This document shows, one piece after another, positions 50,818 to 58,954 of a stretch of DNA of 64,000 nt. Source of the stretch: Flavobacteriia bacterium 40-80. GTDB lineage: Bacteria; Bacteroidota; Bacteroidia; Flavobacteriales_D; Crocinitomicaceae. A model generated the notes under the pieces. It had not been told where the DNA came from. It saw nothing but the letters and a program-made list of their open reading frames with translations, and made no database searches. Location of the stretch: NCBI GenBank assembly GCA_001899145.1, contig MKVF01000018.1, positions 434,001 through 498,000 of the forward strand, in the 5' to 3' direction. Position 1 is the first letter of the stretch. The number at the start of each line of letters is the position of its first letter. The position numbers were made by a program, and so were the translations under genes.

Positions 50818-51334
50818 CTTTTATTTTGTTGACGATCGACGTCGTAGAAAAGCCCTGCTCCAAAGCAATTGTTTTCACTTGCCCTCCATTGTTCCTTACA
50901 ATATCACTTCCGACAATATATGTTTTTTTGGTGCTGTCTGTTTCATTTTCGTCATAATCCGCGCCTTTGACCAGGATGTCGGGAAGAAGTGTCTTAATTA
51001 AGTGAAGAGGCGTAGCATCATCATAAACGATGATCACATCAGTAAAATCCAAAGCAGCTAACAGAAGCGCCCTGGATTGTTCATCATTGATGGGGCGTTC
51101 CGGCCCTTTTTGCTGCGCTCTTACAGAAGCATCAGAATTTAATCCTATGATCAGGCGTTGTCCCAGGTCTGCGCTTTTTGCAAGATAAACAACATGGCCC
51201 CGGTGAAGAATATCGAAGCAGCCGTTGGTGAAAACAACTTTCTCACCGTTTTTTCTCCATTCTTTCAATAGGTTTTCAGCCTTTTCCGGATCAACTATCT
51301 TGTCCAGAAGCTTGCTCAGATGATTCTTTTCCAT
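50813..51334 (-). CDS. Nucleotidyltransferase, D-glycero-beta-D-manno-heptose 1-phosphate adenylyltransferase type
   Basis: 173 residues. Corresponds to the C-terminal half of HldE (RfaE2): VVFTNGCFDILHRGHVVYL with HxGH at 44-47, IIGLNSDASVRAQQKGPERPINDEQSRALLLAALDFTDVIIVY and ILVKGADY. In HldE this domain joins AMP to heptose 1-phosphate. Stand-alone homologues are common in Bacteroidota, and the true sugar or alcohol substrate here is not certain. It overlaps the flippase-like gene by 44 bases, so translation is coupled. Confidence 0.88.
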   Translation of the reverse strand: MEKNHLSKLLDKIVDPEKAENLLKEWRKNGEKVVFTNGCFDILHRGHVVYLAKSADLGQRLIIGLNSDASVRAQQKGPERPINDEQSRALLLAALDFTDVIIVYDDATPLHLIKTLLPDILVKGADYDENETDSTKKTYIVGSDIVRNNGGQVKTIALEQGFSTTSIVNKIKD

Positions 51335-52313
51335 AAGGCTTGGGTAATAACAGAAGTGATATCACTCCTAAAATGATGACTAATAATGTTTGTGAGCTCC
51401 AGATGATCATCCCTAATGCGTTACCAACTGCTTTGGCGTTTTCGATCCCATTTCCGGCAATACCGATCACAATCCCCACTAACAAAGGGAATGCGCCGAT
51501 TCCTCCGTTCGTGAATGTTACTCCCAGAGAACCGGCGATAAAAGCCAGCATGATTCCGCTGAGAGGAAAATGGGAAGTAGCTTCAATGCTGTAGAAACAA
51601 ATCGCGAAATAGATGATGTATAATAACCAGATTAAAAAGGAATAGAATAAGTATAATCCGGCTCTTTGCATTTTGAAAATAGAAAAAATACCACTGAACA
51701 ATCCTCGAATAAAACTGGAGATTTTGGATTTGAAAGAGGGAACAAAGAAAAAGAGCAGGGTGAAAGCAGCTGCACCGAGCACCAGAAATAAATAAATATA
51801 TATCCGGAGGTTATTTTTTTCTGTGGTTCCGAATGTTTTCTGAATATCTTCGAACAACTGGCTGAAGTTTCCGGTATTTAAAAAATAGGTAAATACTGTA
51901 ATTCCTCCTAAGAAGCATAGGTCAACTACACGTTCGGAAATAATCGTTCCGAATGATTTGGAGAAAGGAACATTTTCGGAGCGGTAAAGCATTGCGGAAC
52001 GGGATGCTTCTCCGGCTCTTGGAATTGTCAGATTCATAATATAACCAATCATCAGTGAATGATAACGGTTCTTTAATTTTGTCTGATAGCCTAACGGTTC
52101 AAGTGCAAGCTTCCAACGTTCTGCACGAATGACAAAGGCAACGATGCTTAGAATCAGGGAAAGGAAGATCCACCGGTAATCCGCCGAATAAATGACCTTG
52201 TAAAACTGTTGCAGCTGGGATTCGTCCATCTGCCTGAAAAAATACCATAACAGATAAATGCCGATCCCTAAAGGGAGAATGGTTTTTAAAAATTTTGAAA
52301 GTAATGACTTCAT
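51291..52313 (-). CDS. Lysylphosphatidylglycerol synthase transmembrane region/UPF0104 flippase-like protein
   Basis: 340 residues with about eight membrane helices. The blocks FRQMDESQLQQFYKVIYSADYRWIFLSLI, NLTIPRAGEASRSAMLYRSENVPFSKSFGTIISERVVDL and GGIGAFPLLVG are diagnostic of the YbhN/UPF0104 (LPG synthase TM) family. Only the membrane part is present; there is no aminoacyl-transferase domain. A lipid-transport role is assumed from the family. It starts at the stop codon of panD, sharing one base with it, and overlaps the nucleotidyltransferase downstream, so three genes form one leftward operon. Confidence 0.88.
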   Translation of the reverse strand: MKSLLSKFLKTILPLGIGIYLLWYFFRQMDESQLQQFYKVIYSADYRWIFLSLILSIVAFVIRAERWKLALEPLGYQTKLKNRYHSLMIGYIMNLTIPRAGEASRSAMLYRSENVPFSKSFGTIISERVVDLCFLGGITVFTYFLNTGNFSQLFEDIQKTFGTTEKNNLRIYIYLFLVLGAAAFTLLFFFVPSFKSKISSFIRGLFSGIFSIFKMQRAGLYLFYSFLIWLLYIIYFAICFYSIEATSHFPLSGIMLAFIAGSLGVTFTNGGIGAFPLLVGIVIGIAGNGIENAKAVGNALGMIIWSSQTLLVIILGVISLLLLPKPYGKESSEQASGQDS

Positions 52314-52663
52314 CAGTCGATAAGACGGTTGTTTTCATCGGGAAAAACCAGCCGGGGCTTGAATGCTTTGGCTTCCTCAAATTCCATGGTAGCATAACTG
52401 ATAATAATGATAATATCATCTACAGCGACTTTTCTTGCTGCCGGTCCATTCAGACAGATAGTTCCTGATTTTCTGTCTCCTTTTATCACATAAGTTTCAA
52501 AACGCTCACCGTTATTAACATTGACGATCTGAACTTTTTCTCCTTCAATGAGATTGGAGGCATCCATTAAATCCTCATCAATCGTGATGCTTCCGATATA
52601 GTTTAAATCTGCCTGCGTTACTTTAGCACGATGAATTTTAGATTTTAAAACTTGTATAAACAT
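52313..52663 (-). CDS. panD: Aspartate 1-decarboxylase
   Basis: 116 residues. Makes beta-alanine for pantothenate and CoA. The pro-enzyme cleaves itself at Gly24-Ser25 (NYIGSITID) to form the pyruvoyl group. [50 protein letters not shown] are the usual blocks. First gene of the panD/flippase-like/nucleotidyltransferase operon, with a good promoter upstream (52694-52725). Confidence 0.97.
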   Translation of the reverse strand: MFIQVLKSKIHRAKVTQADLNYIGSITIDEDLMDASNLIEGEKVQIVNVNNGERFETYVIKGDRKSGTICLNGPAARKVAVDDIIIIISYATMEFEEAKAFKPRLVFPDENNRLID

Positions 52664-52693
52664 TTTATGTTTCTCCGTTTAATTTAAGACATG

Positions 52694-52725
52694 CAAAGTT
52701 ACGTAAAAAAAAATGTCACATCAAA
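52694..52725 (-). promoter_or_regulatory. Promoter of the panD operon
   Basis: On the minus strand TTTG (complement of 52722-52725), a 20-base spacer and TAACTTTG (complement of 52694-52701) match the consensus, about 30 bases before the panD ATG. Confidence 0.65.
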
Positions 52726-52786
52726 GTGGCATTTCAAAAGTTTGTAAATTAAAAGGAATGATCAGTTTCATTTGAATATATAATAA

Positions 52787-52817
52787 AAGGAGCTGTTTTT
52801 CATAAAAACAACTCCTT
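52787..52817. repeat. Isolated hairpin in the panD/UPF0173 gap
   Basis: AAGGAG-C-TGTTTTT (52787-52800) pairs with AAAAACA-A-CTCCTT (52804-52817) with one mismatch around a 3-base loop. No clean T run follows on the plus strand; on the minus strand TTTTATTATAT follows. It may stop stray leftward or rightward transcription or act in a leader. Confidence 0.55.
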
Positions 52818-52954
52818 AAATGGAATAGTGATTTATAATGATAGTAACAGGTCTGGCTGTGAGCTTTGACAGACTATGCAAAATTAGTTTAGTTTCTGTT
52901 GGTATCAAATAGCTATATATGGCTATTTTTTGTATAACATGCTACTAATTCCTT

Positions 52955-52986
52955 TTTGTCTTTTTGGGGTGTAATCCTTATATTTG
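52955..52986 (+). promoter_or_regulatory. Promoter of the UPF0173 gene
   Basis: TTTG (52955-52958), a 20-base spacer and TATATTTG (52979-52986) match the Bacteroidota consensus, 22 bases before the ATG. Confidence 0.7.
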
Positions 52987-53008
52987 ATTTCATCGAATAT
53001 GAAAAAAC

Positions 53009-53686
53009 ATGAAAATAAATTATTACGGACATTCAGCATTACATCTTGAGATCAACGGAAAATCCATCCTGGTGGATCCGTTTATATCCGCAAACCCTAA
53101 GGCATCAAAAATTGATGTGAATGCTTTAAAAGCAGATTATATTTTACTGACGCACGCACATTACGATCACATTATTGATGTGGAAGCAATTGCAAAGCGA
53201 ACAGATGCAGTTATAATCTCCAATCACGAGGTGGTGACACATTATTCAAATGCAGGGTTTAAAGGACATGGAATGAATCAGGGAGGCAGCTGGCAGTTTG
53301 ATTTTGGAAAGGTAAAGCTGGTGAAAGCAGTTCATTCCTCTTCTTTTCCCGATGGAAAGTACGGAGGAAATCCTGTCGGTTTTGTTATCTCTGCGGAAGG
53401 AAAGACAATTTATTTGGCAGGAGATACGGCACTTACCATGGATATGAAGCTGATCCCGATGTTTTTTAAGCTGGATCTGGCAGTTTTGCCTATTGGAGGA
53501 AATTTTACGATGGATGTGGAAGAAGCTGTTGTTGCTGCGGATTTTATAGAATGTGACAAAGTACTGGGAATTCATTATGATACGGCAGAGTTGATCCGGA
53601 TTGATCATGGGGCTTCAAAACAAAAGTTTGCAGCAAAAAATAAAGAGCTGATCCTGTTAGGCATAGGAGAAAGTATTGATATTTAA
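53009..53686 (+). CDS. UPF0173 metal-dependent hydrolase (metallo-beta-lactamase fold)
   Basis: 225 residues. The metallo-beta-lactamase-fold motif THAHYDH gives His49, His51, Asp53 and His54. Further ligands lie in FPDGKYGGNPVGFVI, LAGDTALTMDM and CDKVLGIHYDTAELI. UPF0173 (YtkL-like) proteins are cytoplasmic. Their substrate is not known. The gene is divergent from panD and followed after 30 bases by the PAS-LuxR gene on the same strand. Confidence 0.92.
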   Translation: MKINYYGHSALHLEINGKSILVDPFISANPKASKIDVNALKADYILLTHAHYDHIIDVEAIAKRTDAVIISNHEVVTHYSNAGFKGHGMNQGGSWQFDFGKVKLVKAVHSSSFPDGKYGGNPVGFVISAEGKTIYLAGDTALTMDMKLIPMFFKLDLAVLPIGGNFTMDVEEAVVAADFIECDKVLGIHYDTAELIRIDHGASKQKFAAKNKELILLGIGESIDI

Positions 53687-53716
53687 CCGCCTTTTAGTCT
53701 CTTAGCCTGAAATATA

Positions 53717-54481
53717 ATGAACGAAGAAATTTTAAATGAGGTCAGAAGGAAGTGGTCTGAGATAGGAAAATATAAGAGCCGTGAGGACTTACAGACCGAG
53801 CTTGATTTTTACAAGAAAGTATTTGACATATTTCAGGCAGGAGATTTTTATTATTTCATATTTAACCCTGCCCTGAGCCTGATTGAATTTGTTTCAGATT
53901 CTATGGAGCAGGTACTGGGATATCAAAAAGAAGAATTTGATATTCAGGCGCTGCTGGGAAATATCCATCCGGAAGATCTTCCCCGTTTTGTGGATTTTGA
54001 GTCAACTGTCGTCGATTTTAAGCAGAGATTGCCGCGGGATAAGGTGATGAAGTATAAAAGCAGGTATAATTACCGGCTCCGGAAAAAGAACGGAGAGTAT
54101 ATCCGGATTTTACAGCAATCACTGACTATTCTTATGGATGAAAACGGGGCAGTTGTGAGGAATCTTGTTTTTCATACGGACATTAGCGATATATCCACCA
54201 ATAACAAGATGAAGCTTTCTTTCATTGGCCTGGAAGGAGAACCTTCTTATAGGGACGTTCAGCCGCTGATAAAATTTTCCAAAGCAAAAGAAATCTTTAC
54301 CAAAAGGGAAAAAGAGATCCTGAGATATGTTATCCAGGGCTTTAGTAGTGAAAGAATAGCTGAAATTACCTGTTGCAGCATTCACACCGTACGCAATCAC
54401 AGAAAGAATATCCTGAGAAAATCAGGTTGCCGGAACCTGAATGACTTGCTTGTAAAAGCTACCAGGGAAGAGTGGGGATAA
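53717..54481 (+). CDS. PAS-domain LuxR-family transcriptional regulator
   Basis: 254 residues. A PAS fold (about 35-160: FYYFIFNPALSLIEFVSDSMEQVLGYQKEEFD, then RKKNGEYIRILQQSLTILMDENG) is followed by a LuxR-type helix-turn-helix at about 195-254 (FTKREKEILRYVIQGFSSERIAEITCCSIHTVRNHRKNILRKSGCRNLNDLL). No receiver or kinase domain is present, so it probably senses a small signal directly through PAS. Targets are unknown. It ends 6 bases from a convergent esterase gene. Confidence 0.9.
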   Translation: MNEEILNEVRRKWSEIGKYKSREDLQTELDFYKKVFDIFQAGDFYYFIFNPALSLIEFVSDSMEQVLGYQKEEFDIQALLGNIHPEDLPRFVDFESTVVDFKQRLPRDKVMKYKSRYNYRLRKKNGEYIRILQQSLTILMDENGAVVRNLVFHTDISDISTNNKMKLSFIGLEGEPSYRDVQPLIKFSKAKEIFTKREKEILRYVIQGFSSERIAEITCCSIHTVRNHRKNILRKSGCRNLNDLLVKATREEWG

Positions 54482-54487
54482 TTGCTG

Positions 54488-55372
54488 TTACAGAAAATGA
54501 TTCTGAATGAAATTGATTATTTTATTCTGAGAGTCGTTTGCATTTGTCTGGTTCCAGGTCCCATGCCCTTCCCCTGTATAAAGCGTCCATTCGTTGTAAA
54601 TACCATGAGCATCCAGTTGATCATGTAATAGCGTTACCTGAGTAGAAGGAACCAACGGATCCTGATCTCCGTAAAAGGAAATGGTTGGCGGAGAAGTGCT
54701 GCTGACACGTAAAGCCGGGCTGACTTCCTTATAGAGTAAAGGATTCTGGCTGTAAGTAACGTTCCCGACCAGGCTGGTCAGCGCGTATTCATAAATAATG
54801 TTATTAATGTATGCGGTGTCCGTAAAATCTGCCGGTCCGACGGTATTGATAATTGCTTTTACAGTATGTTCGGTATCAAAAGCGTAACCGTATAACATGG
54901 AGAGATGTCCTCCGGCACTGTTTCCGATCAGGCAATAGTTTTTTGAAATGCTGAAATTAGCATGCTGCATGAATTTTAATGCCGCGTCAATATCATTAAT
55001 CTGCTTCGGATAGCCAGGGCTGTTTGCCGTACCTAACCGGTACGCGATATTTATAATCGCACAATCAGGATACGTCTGTTTCAGCCCGTTATAGAAATGC
55101 TGAAAATCCTCTTTCGATCCGGCAGACCAGCCGCCACCGTGTATCAGGACAAATACTTTTGTGGATGAACCCCTATTGGCAGGCAGATAAGCATCCAGAA
55201 TCTGTTTGCTGTCGGTTCCGTACTTCAGATTTTTTAAGTCATAGCTTTTGGCCGGGTTATAGTGTGATAAGGTATCTGAGGGATTGGGAACAACATCCGT
55301 AGCTACAATTTTTTCTTTTTTGCATGCGGTGAATAAAGCTGCAAGTAATAGTAAAGAATAAACTCGTAACAT
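54488..55372 (-). CDS. Lipoprotein alpha/beta hydrolase (esterase)
   Basis: 294 residues. A lipoprotein signal peptide ends in LFTAC with lipid-modified Cys17, so it is membrane-anchored after Lgt/Lsp/Lnt processing. The hydrolase domain shows HGGGW (78-82), the nucleophile Ser152 in GNSAGGHLSML, an aspartate in YGDQDPLVPSTQ and a histidine in TGEGHGTWN: the hormone-sensitive-lipase/carboxylesterase branch. The substrate is unknown. It is the only gene between the LuxR gene and the tRNA pair on its strand. Confidence 0.85.
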   Translation of the reverse strand: MLRVYSLLLLAALFTACKKEKIVATDVVPNPSDTLSHYNPAKSYDLKNLKYGTDSKQILDAYLPANRGSSTKVFVLIHGGGWSAGSKEDFQHFYNGLKQTYPDCAIINIAYRLGTANSPGYPKQINDIDAALKFMQHANFSISKNYCLIGNSAGGHLSMLYGYAFDTEHTVKAIINTVGPADFTDTAYINNIIYEYALTSLVGNVTYSQNPLLYKEVSPALRVSSTSPPTISFYGDQDPLVPSTQVTLLHDQLDAHGIYNEWTLYTGEGHGTWNQTNANDSQNKIINFIQNHFL

Positions 55373-55549
55373 AAGCGATCTGAATTAAGTTGAAAAATCT
55401 TTGGTTAAAGGTAGAAAAAATTTAATTACGCGGATGAAAACAGAACAGCTTCATGGAAAGATAAAGCTTTATGGAGAGGAATAGATGGAAATAGAACCGG
55501 GAATAAGAAAGAGTGAGTGTGAGAGCGAGAGAAGAGAGTATAAATTAAA

Positions 55550-55582
55550 ACGAGAGTGTACGCTTTCGCTTTACACTCTCGT
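55550..55582 (-). terminator. Terminator of the tRNA-Gln pair
   Basis: ACGAGAGTGTA (55550-55560) and TACACTCTCGT (55572-55582) form a perfect 11-bp stem. On the minus strand it is followed by TTTTAATTTATA. It lies 11 bases past the 3' end of the distal tRNA. Confidence 0.85.
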
Positions 55583-55592
55583 TCCTGTTTTG

Positions 55593-55665
55593 TTGGCCCA
55601 CTAGGGCTCGAACCTAGACTCTTCTGAACCAAAATCAGACGTGTTGCCAGTTACACCATGGGCCA
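55593..55665 (-). tRNA. tRNA-Gln (anticodon TTG), distal copy
   Basis: Reading the minus strand, the cloverleaf has acceptor TGGCCCA/TGGGCCA, anticodon stem TCTGA/TCAGA with loop TTTTGGT (anticodon TTG for CAA), and T-arm CTAGG-TTCGAGC-CCTAG. The discriminator is A and CCA is not encoded. It lies 22 bases after the other copy, in the same transcript. Confidence 0.95.
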
Positions 55666-55687
55666 GTAAAAGGCGCTTTGTATTTTG

Positions 55688-55760
55688 TTGACCCACTAGG
55701 GCTCGAACCTAGACTCTTCTGAACCAAAATCAGACGTGTTGCCAGTTACACCATGGGTCA
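55688..55760 (-). tRNA. tRNA-Gln (anticodon TTG), proximal copy
   Basis: Identical to its neighbour except the third acceptor pair, which is A-T here (TGACCCA/TGGGTCA) and G-C in the other copy, a compensatory change that keeps the stem. CCA is not encoded. It is driven by the promoter at 55772-55801. Confidence 0.95.
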
Positions 55761-55771
55761 ATTTGTGGGTG

Positions 55772-55801
55772 CAAATTTAGTCAATTATTAATTCTATGCA
55801 A
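55772..55801 (-). promoter_or_regulatory. Promoter of the tRNA-Gln pair
   Basis: On the minus strand TTG (complement of 55799-55801), a 19-base spacer and TAAATTTG (complement of 55772-55779) precede the first tRNA by 11 bases. Confidence 0.65.
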
Positions 55802-55873
55802 GCTTTTTGAAATAAATTTTCTTCTTTCCGGTAAGACGATTCAGGGGTTCAGTCTTAGAAATGTATGCAATTT

Positions 55874-56563
55874 TTATTTTTTCAGTTCCCGCATTACTAC
55901 CTTCGCTATTTCTTTTGAACTGAACGGATTTTGTCCTGTAATAAGATTTCCGTCCACAAGCACTTTTGAGGTCATCGGGATAAAAGCCTTTTTGTAATTC
56001 GACCCTCTTTCTTTGAGTGATTTTTCAAGATTAAAAGGAACTTCTTTTTTTCGCCGGGCAAGACTTTCTTCAAACCAGTTAAAGCCGGTTAGGGTCTTGT
56101 TTTTAATTAAATATTCTCCGTCCGACAACTTTACGTTTAACAGCCCGCCGACTCCGTGACATACTGCCGCAACGATTTTGTTGTTTTCGTAGTGTTGTCT
56201 GATAATAGATTGAAGTGTTGCGTTGTCAGGAAAGTCATACATTGTGCCGTGGCCGCCAGCCAGATAAACAGCATCAAACTGTTGTCCTGCAACTTCGTTT
56301 AAACTTTTTGTATGTTTCAATAATTCTCTGAAAGAGCTGTCTGCCCAATATTCTTTGGTCATTTTATCCAGCATCATTGGCTTCAGGCTTTCAGGGTCAA
56401 TGGGTGTATTTCCACCTTTCGGGCTGGCAATCGTTATGTCAAACCCCTGCTCTTTGGCAAGATGATAAATATGCGTTAGCTCGCTCAACCATAAACCGGT
56501 TTCCAGTTTATGGTTTTCATACGTTGCAACGCTTGTAACTATAATTAAAATTTTCATCATCAT
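55874..56563 (-). CDS. DJ-1/PfpI family protein (class I glutamine amidotransferase-like)
   Basis: 229 residues. The family nucleophile is Cys135 in VAAVCHGVGGLLNV, with the acidic partner Glu21 (KLETGLWLSEL). YLAGGHGTMYDFPDN (100-114) is the oxyanion block. This arrangement matches the Hsp31/YedU-like branch, some of which are glyoxalases or deglycase-like enzymes. It lies 13 bases downstream of the DUF1905 gene. Confidence 0.9.
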   Translation of the reverse strand: MMMKILIIVTSVATYENHKLETGLWLSELTHIYHLAKEQGFDITIASPKGGNTPIDPESLKPMMLDKMTKEYWADSSFRELLKHTKSLNEVAGQQFDAVYLAGGHGTMYDFPDNATLQSIIRQHYENNKIVAAVCHGVGGLLNVKLSDGEYLIKNKTLTGFNWFEESLARRKKEVPFNLEKSLKERGSNYKKAFIPMTSKVLVDGNLITGQNPFSSKEIAKVVMRELKK

Positions 56564-56576
56564 TGCTCTTTCAATG

Positions 56577-56882
56577 TTAAATGTAAATAGTTGTGCTGAC
56601 CTCCTGATTGATACTTATATTTTCCTTTTTTCTGACTTCGGCTTTTAGTGGTAACAAATAGGTTTTCTGCTTGGAATCAAACCAAACGGCTGTTTTCCAT
56701 TCACTTTTTCCAATTTGTGCTGTAACTTTTAATCTTCCCCAGCCTTCTTCTTCCGATTTGAAATGCTCCCGAATTTCTTTTGAGATTTCTTCTGGCAGTG
56801 AAACAAAAATCCAAGCTCCTTTTCCTGAATATTCCCAGCACTTGGAAGTAAACTGATATTTTATGCCTTTAAAAATGGTCAT
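56577..56882 (-). CDS. DUF1905 domain-containing protein
   Basis: 101 residues matching DUF1905: YQFTSKCWEYSGKGAWIFVSLPEEISKEI, WGRLKVTAQIGKSEWKTAVWFDSKQKTYLLPLKAEVRKKENI. Function unknown; the family is small and beta-rich, and often fused or linked to YdeI/OmpD-type proteins. It is encoded between the GNAT and DJ-1 genes, on the same strand. Confidence 0.88.
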   Translation of the reverse strand: MTIFKGIKYQFTSKCWEYSGKGAWIFVSLPEEISKEIREHFKSEEEGWGRLKVTAQIGKSEWKTAVWFDSKQKTYLLPLKAEVRKKENISINQEVSTTIYI

Positions 56883-56913
56883 TTTTTATTTTTTTTATTC
56901 CCAATGTGACACG

Positions 56914-57420
56914 CTATTTTGTCAATTTATAAATCACACCTTCCTGTCCGTCAAAATCAAAAGTTTTTTTAAATCTCATTCCTATTTTTTCAAGAACTTT
57001 TATTGAAGCAATATTTTCTTTCATTGCCCGCCCTATAATCGTTTTTAAATTCAAATTATCAAATCCGAATTCAAGACATCTTTTGGCAGTTTCTGTTGCA
57101 AAACCTTTATTCCAATAATCCTGAAAAAATCTAAATCCTATATCATATTCATCATCTTGTGAACTATATTTTAAACCACACCAACCTATAAATTTATCAG
57201 TAGTTTTTTCAATAACTGCGAGTCTCCCTACTCCATATTTTTCATATTGGTCATAGTTTGAAAGAAAATTTTCAGCATCTGCAATTTTTTTAAATGGCTC
57301 ATCTCCTGTAAATTTTAATACTTCGGGATTGAGATTTAAATTGTAAAAATTTTCAGCATCATCAATTGTCAGATTACGCAGATAGGTTCTTTTTGTTTCT
57401 AAAATATTTTGATTTCCCAT
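56914..57420 (-). CDS. GNAT family N-acetyltransferase, RimJ/RimL type
   Basis: 168 residues from the ATG at 57420 (MGNQNILETKRTYLR); a frame 9 residues longer is possible but begins with residues unlike the family. LETKRTYLRNLTIDDAENFYNLNLNPEVLKFTGDEPF is the typical RimJ/L start. The acetyl-CoA site is GFRFFQDYWNKGFATETAKRCLEFGF, and the closing ENIASIKVLEKIGMRF is typical. Acceptor unknown. Confidence 0.9.
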   Translation of the reverse strand: MGNQNILETKRTYLRNLTIDDAENFYNLNLNPEVLKFTGDEPFKKIADAENFLSNYDQYEKYGVGRLAVIEKTTDKFIGWCGLKYSSQDDEYDIGFRFFQDYWNKGFATETAKRCLEFGFDNLNLKTIIGRAMKENIASIKVLEKIGMRFKKTFDFDGQEGVIYKLTK

Positions 57421-57490
57421 TTTTTTTATTGGTTTATGAAATCTCAAAGATTTTATAAAAGTTCGTTATAACCGTCAATATATTTTTGGA

Positions 57491-58444
57491 TTATTTTTTC
57501 CCTTTCTTTATCCATGCTTGTTTTTGTTCGTTCATGATCCCAGTAATTCCTTCCTGATAGCTTGTGAATTTGAATTCAGGAAATCTTTTTTTGAACTTAT
57601 CGGAAATAAAAATATTGTCGTATTTGTAACGCGGTAACAGTTCCTGTAATTCCTTAGCCTGTTTATTGAATAAACCACCCAATTGGAACATCCACATTTT
57701 TATAACGGAGTAGGGAAGGTCTTTCTGATAAATTTCTGAAGCAAGGTTGATCAATTCTTTATAAGTAAGCCTTTGGTCATCGCAGGGCAAATGCCACGTT
57801 TGATCGTATGCGTCGGGTGTATTTCCGATTAATGCCATTGCCCGGCTGGCATCGGGCGTCCAGATCAAGGTTCTTAATGTATTGTCTTTAATCGGGACTT
57901 TTAGTTTTCTATTTTTTTGAATATTATCAAATATTAAGGAGTTCGTAATGCTTTGCGTTTTGCCCGGTCCGTAAAATTCGGGTGCTCTGCAGATAACCGC
58001 TTCTATATTCTTTTTGCTTATCTCCTCCAAAAGCATTGTTGCAATTTTTGCTCTTATGCTTGATTTTTGCCCGGCAGGAACAAAGGGGCTTTCTTCCGTT
58101 TGCGGTTCGCTGGTTTTGGCATACATATAAGTATTGTCAAAGAATACCAGCTTGCATTGATGCTTTTTACAAGCTTCGATTACATTTTTCATCATAACGG
58201 GAAACTGGTCTTCCCACATTTGAGCGTTCATTGGTAAACCTACGGTCAGATAAGCAATGTTGCTCCCTTCAACAGCTTTGTCTGTTGCCTGAGCATCCAA
58301 TAAGCTGGCAGGAAACAACTGATCGGTGTCGTTTATTTTTTTAGGTTTTCTGCTTACCAACCGGATATCAGTTGTGTAATTTCTGTACAATTCCCTTGCT
58401 AATTCTTCGGCTATTTGACCGTTTGCTCCAAGTATTGTCTGCAT
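57491..58444 (-). CDS. NAD(P)-binding epimerase-like protein (atypical SDR)
   Basis: 317 residues. A Rossmann start TILGANGQIAEELARELYRN (GxxGxxA type) is followed by a middle EEISKKNIEAVICRAPEFYGPGKTQS block, as in NmrA-like and NAD-dependent epimerase-like SDRs. The YxxxK pair is not clear, so an enzymatic or a sensor role are both possible. First gene of the accessory leftward group (NmrA-like, GNAT, DUF1905, DJ-1). Confidence 0.85.
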   Translation of the reverse strand: MQTILGANGQIAEELARELYRNYTTDIRLVSRKPKKINDTDQLFPASLLDAQATDKAVEGSNIAYLTVGLPMNAQMWEDQFPVMMKNVIEACKKHQCKLVFFDNTYMYAKTSEPQTEESPFVPAGQKSSIRAKIATMLLEEISKKNIEAVICRAPEFYGPGKTQSITNSLIFDNIQKNRKLKVPIKDNTLRTLIWTPDASRAMALIGNTPDAYDQTWHLPCDDQRLTYKELINLASEIYQKDLPYSVIKMWMFQLGGLFNKQAKELQELLPRYKYDNIFISDKFKKRFPEFKFTSYQEGITGIMNEQKQAWIKKGKK

Positions 58445-58687
58445 ATCGCTTAATGTATGTTATTTAGTTCGCGCTGATTGTAAAGTTAACATGTTACGCA
58501 TTAGCTAAATTACAAAAAAAGCCAATTCAAAATATTGATGATATATGGGAGATGTGCTTTAATTAGCGGTTTAAGAAGGAAACCTCATATTTAACGAAAT
58601 TAAGCAAATTGAAGCACAGATGTTGTTGAAAATAAACCATTAATGAAATATATGCTTAGACAGAAATATTTTCCTCCGAATACCCTG

Positions 58688-58954
58688 TTATAGCTCGCTT
58701 TTCTTTTTGTTGTACAAGATTTCTCCGTTTATCAGATTTTCAATTTTTTGTATTTGGTTAGTGTAAAAAAAGTCAACATCTGCATTTGGAATTTCCGGAC
58801 TTATGTTTGTCGTTATATGTGCAGATTCACTTTCAATGTCATAGCCCCAGGCAATATTCCAAACTGTCAAAATGCTATTATTGTCAAGATAAACCATTTT
58901 CTCTATTTGATCAGTTGCTTTGAAAATGTCAATGATATGCTTATCTTTTATCAT
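58688..58954 (-). CDS. Small protein of unknown function
   Basis: 88 residues, not recognised. It is acidic, with no signal peptide or membrane helix. It overlaps the end of the next gene upstream by 14 bases, which favours a real, coupled gene. Homologues and structure are unknown. Confidence 0.55.
   Translation of the reverse strand: MIKDKHIIDIFKATDQIEKMVYLDNNSILTVWNIAWGYDIESESAHITTNISPEIPNADVDFFYTNQIQKIENLINGEILYNKKKSEL

Larger units (their letters stand above)
52664..53008. other. Divergent intergenic region with two promoters and a hairpin
   Basis: This 345-base gap between divergent panD and the UPF0173 gene contains the leftward promoter (52694-52725), the rightward promoter (52955-52986) and a hairpin (52787-52817). 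No open frame of note is seen. Confidence 0.6.
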
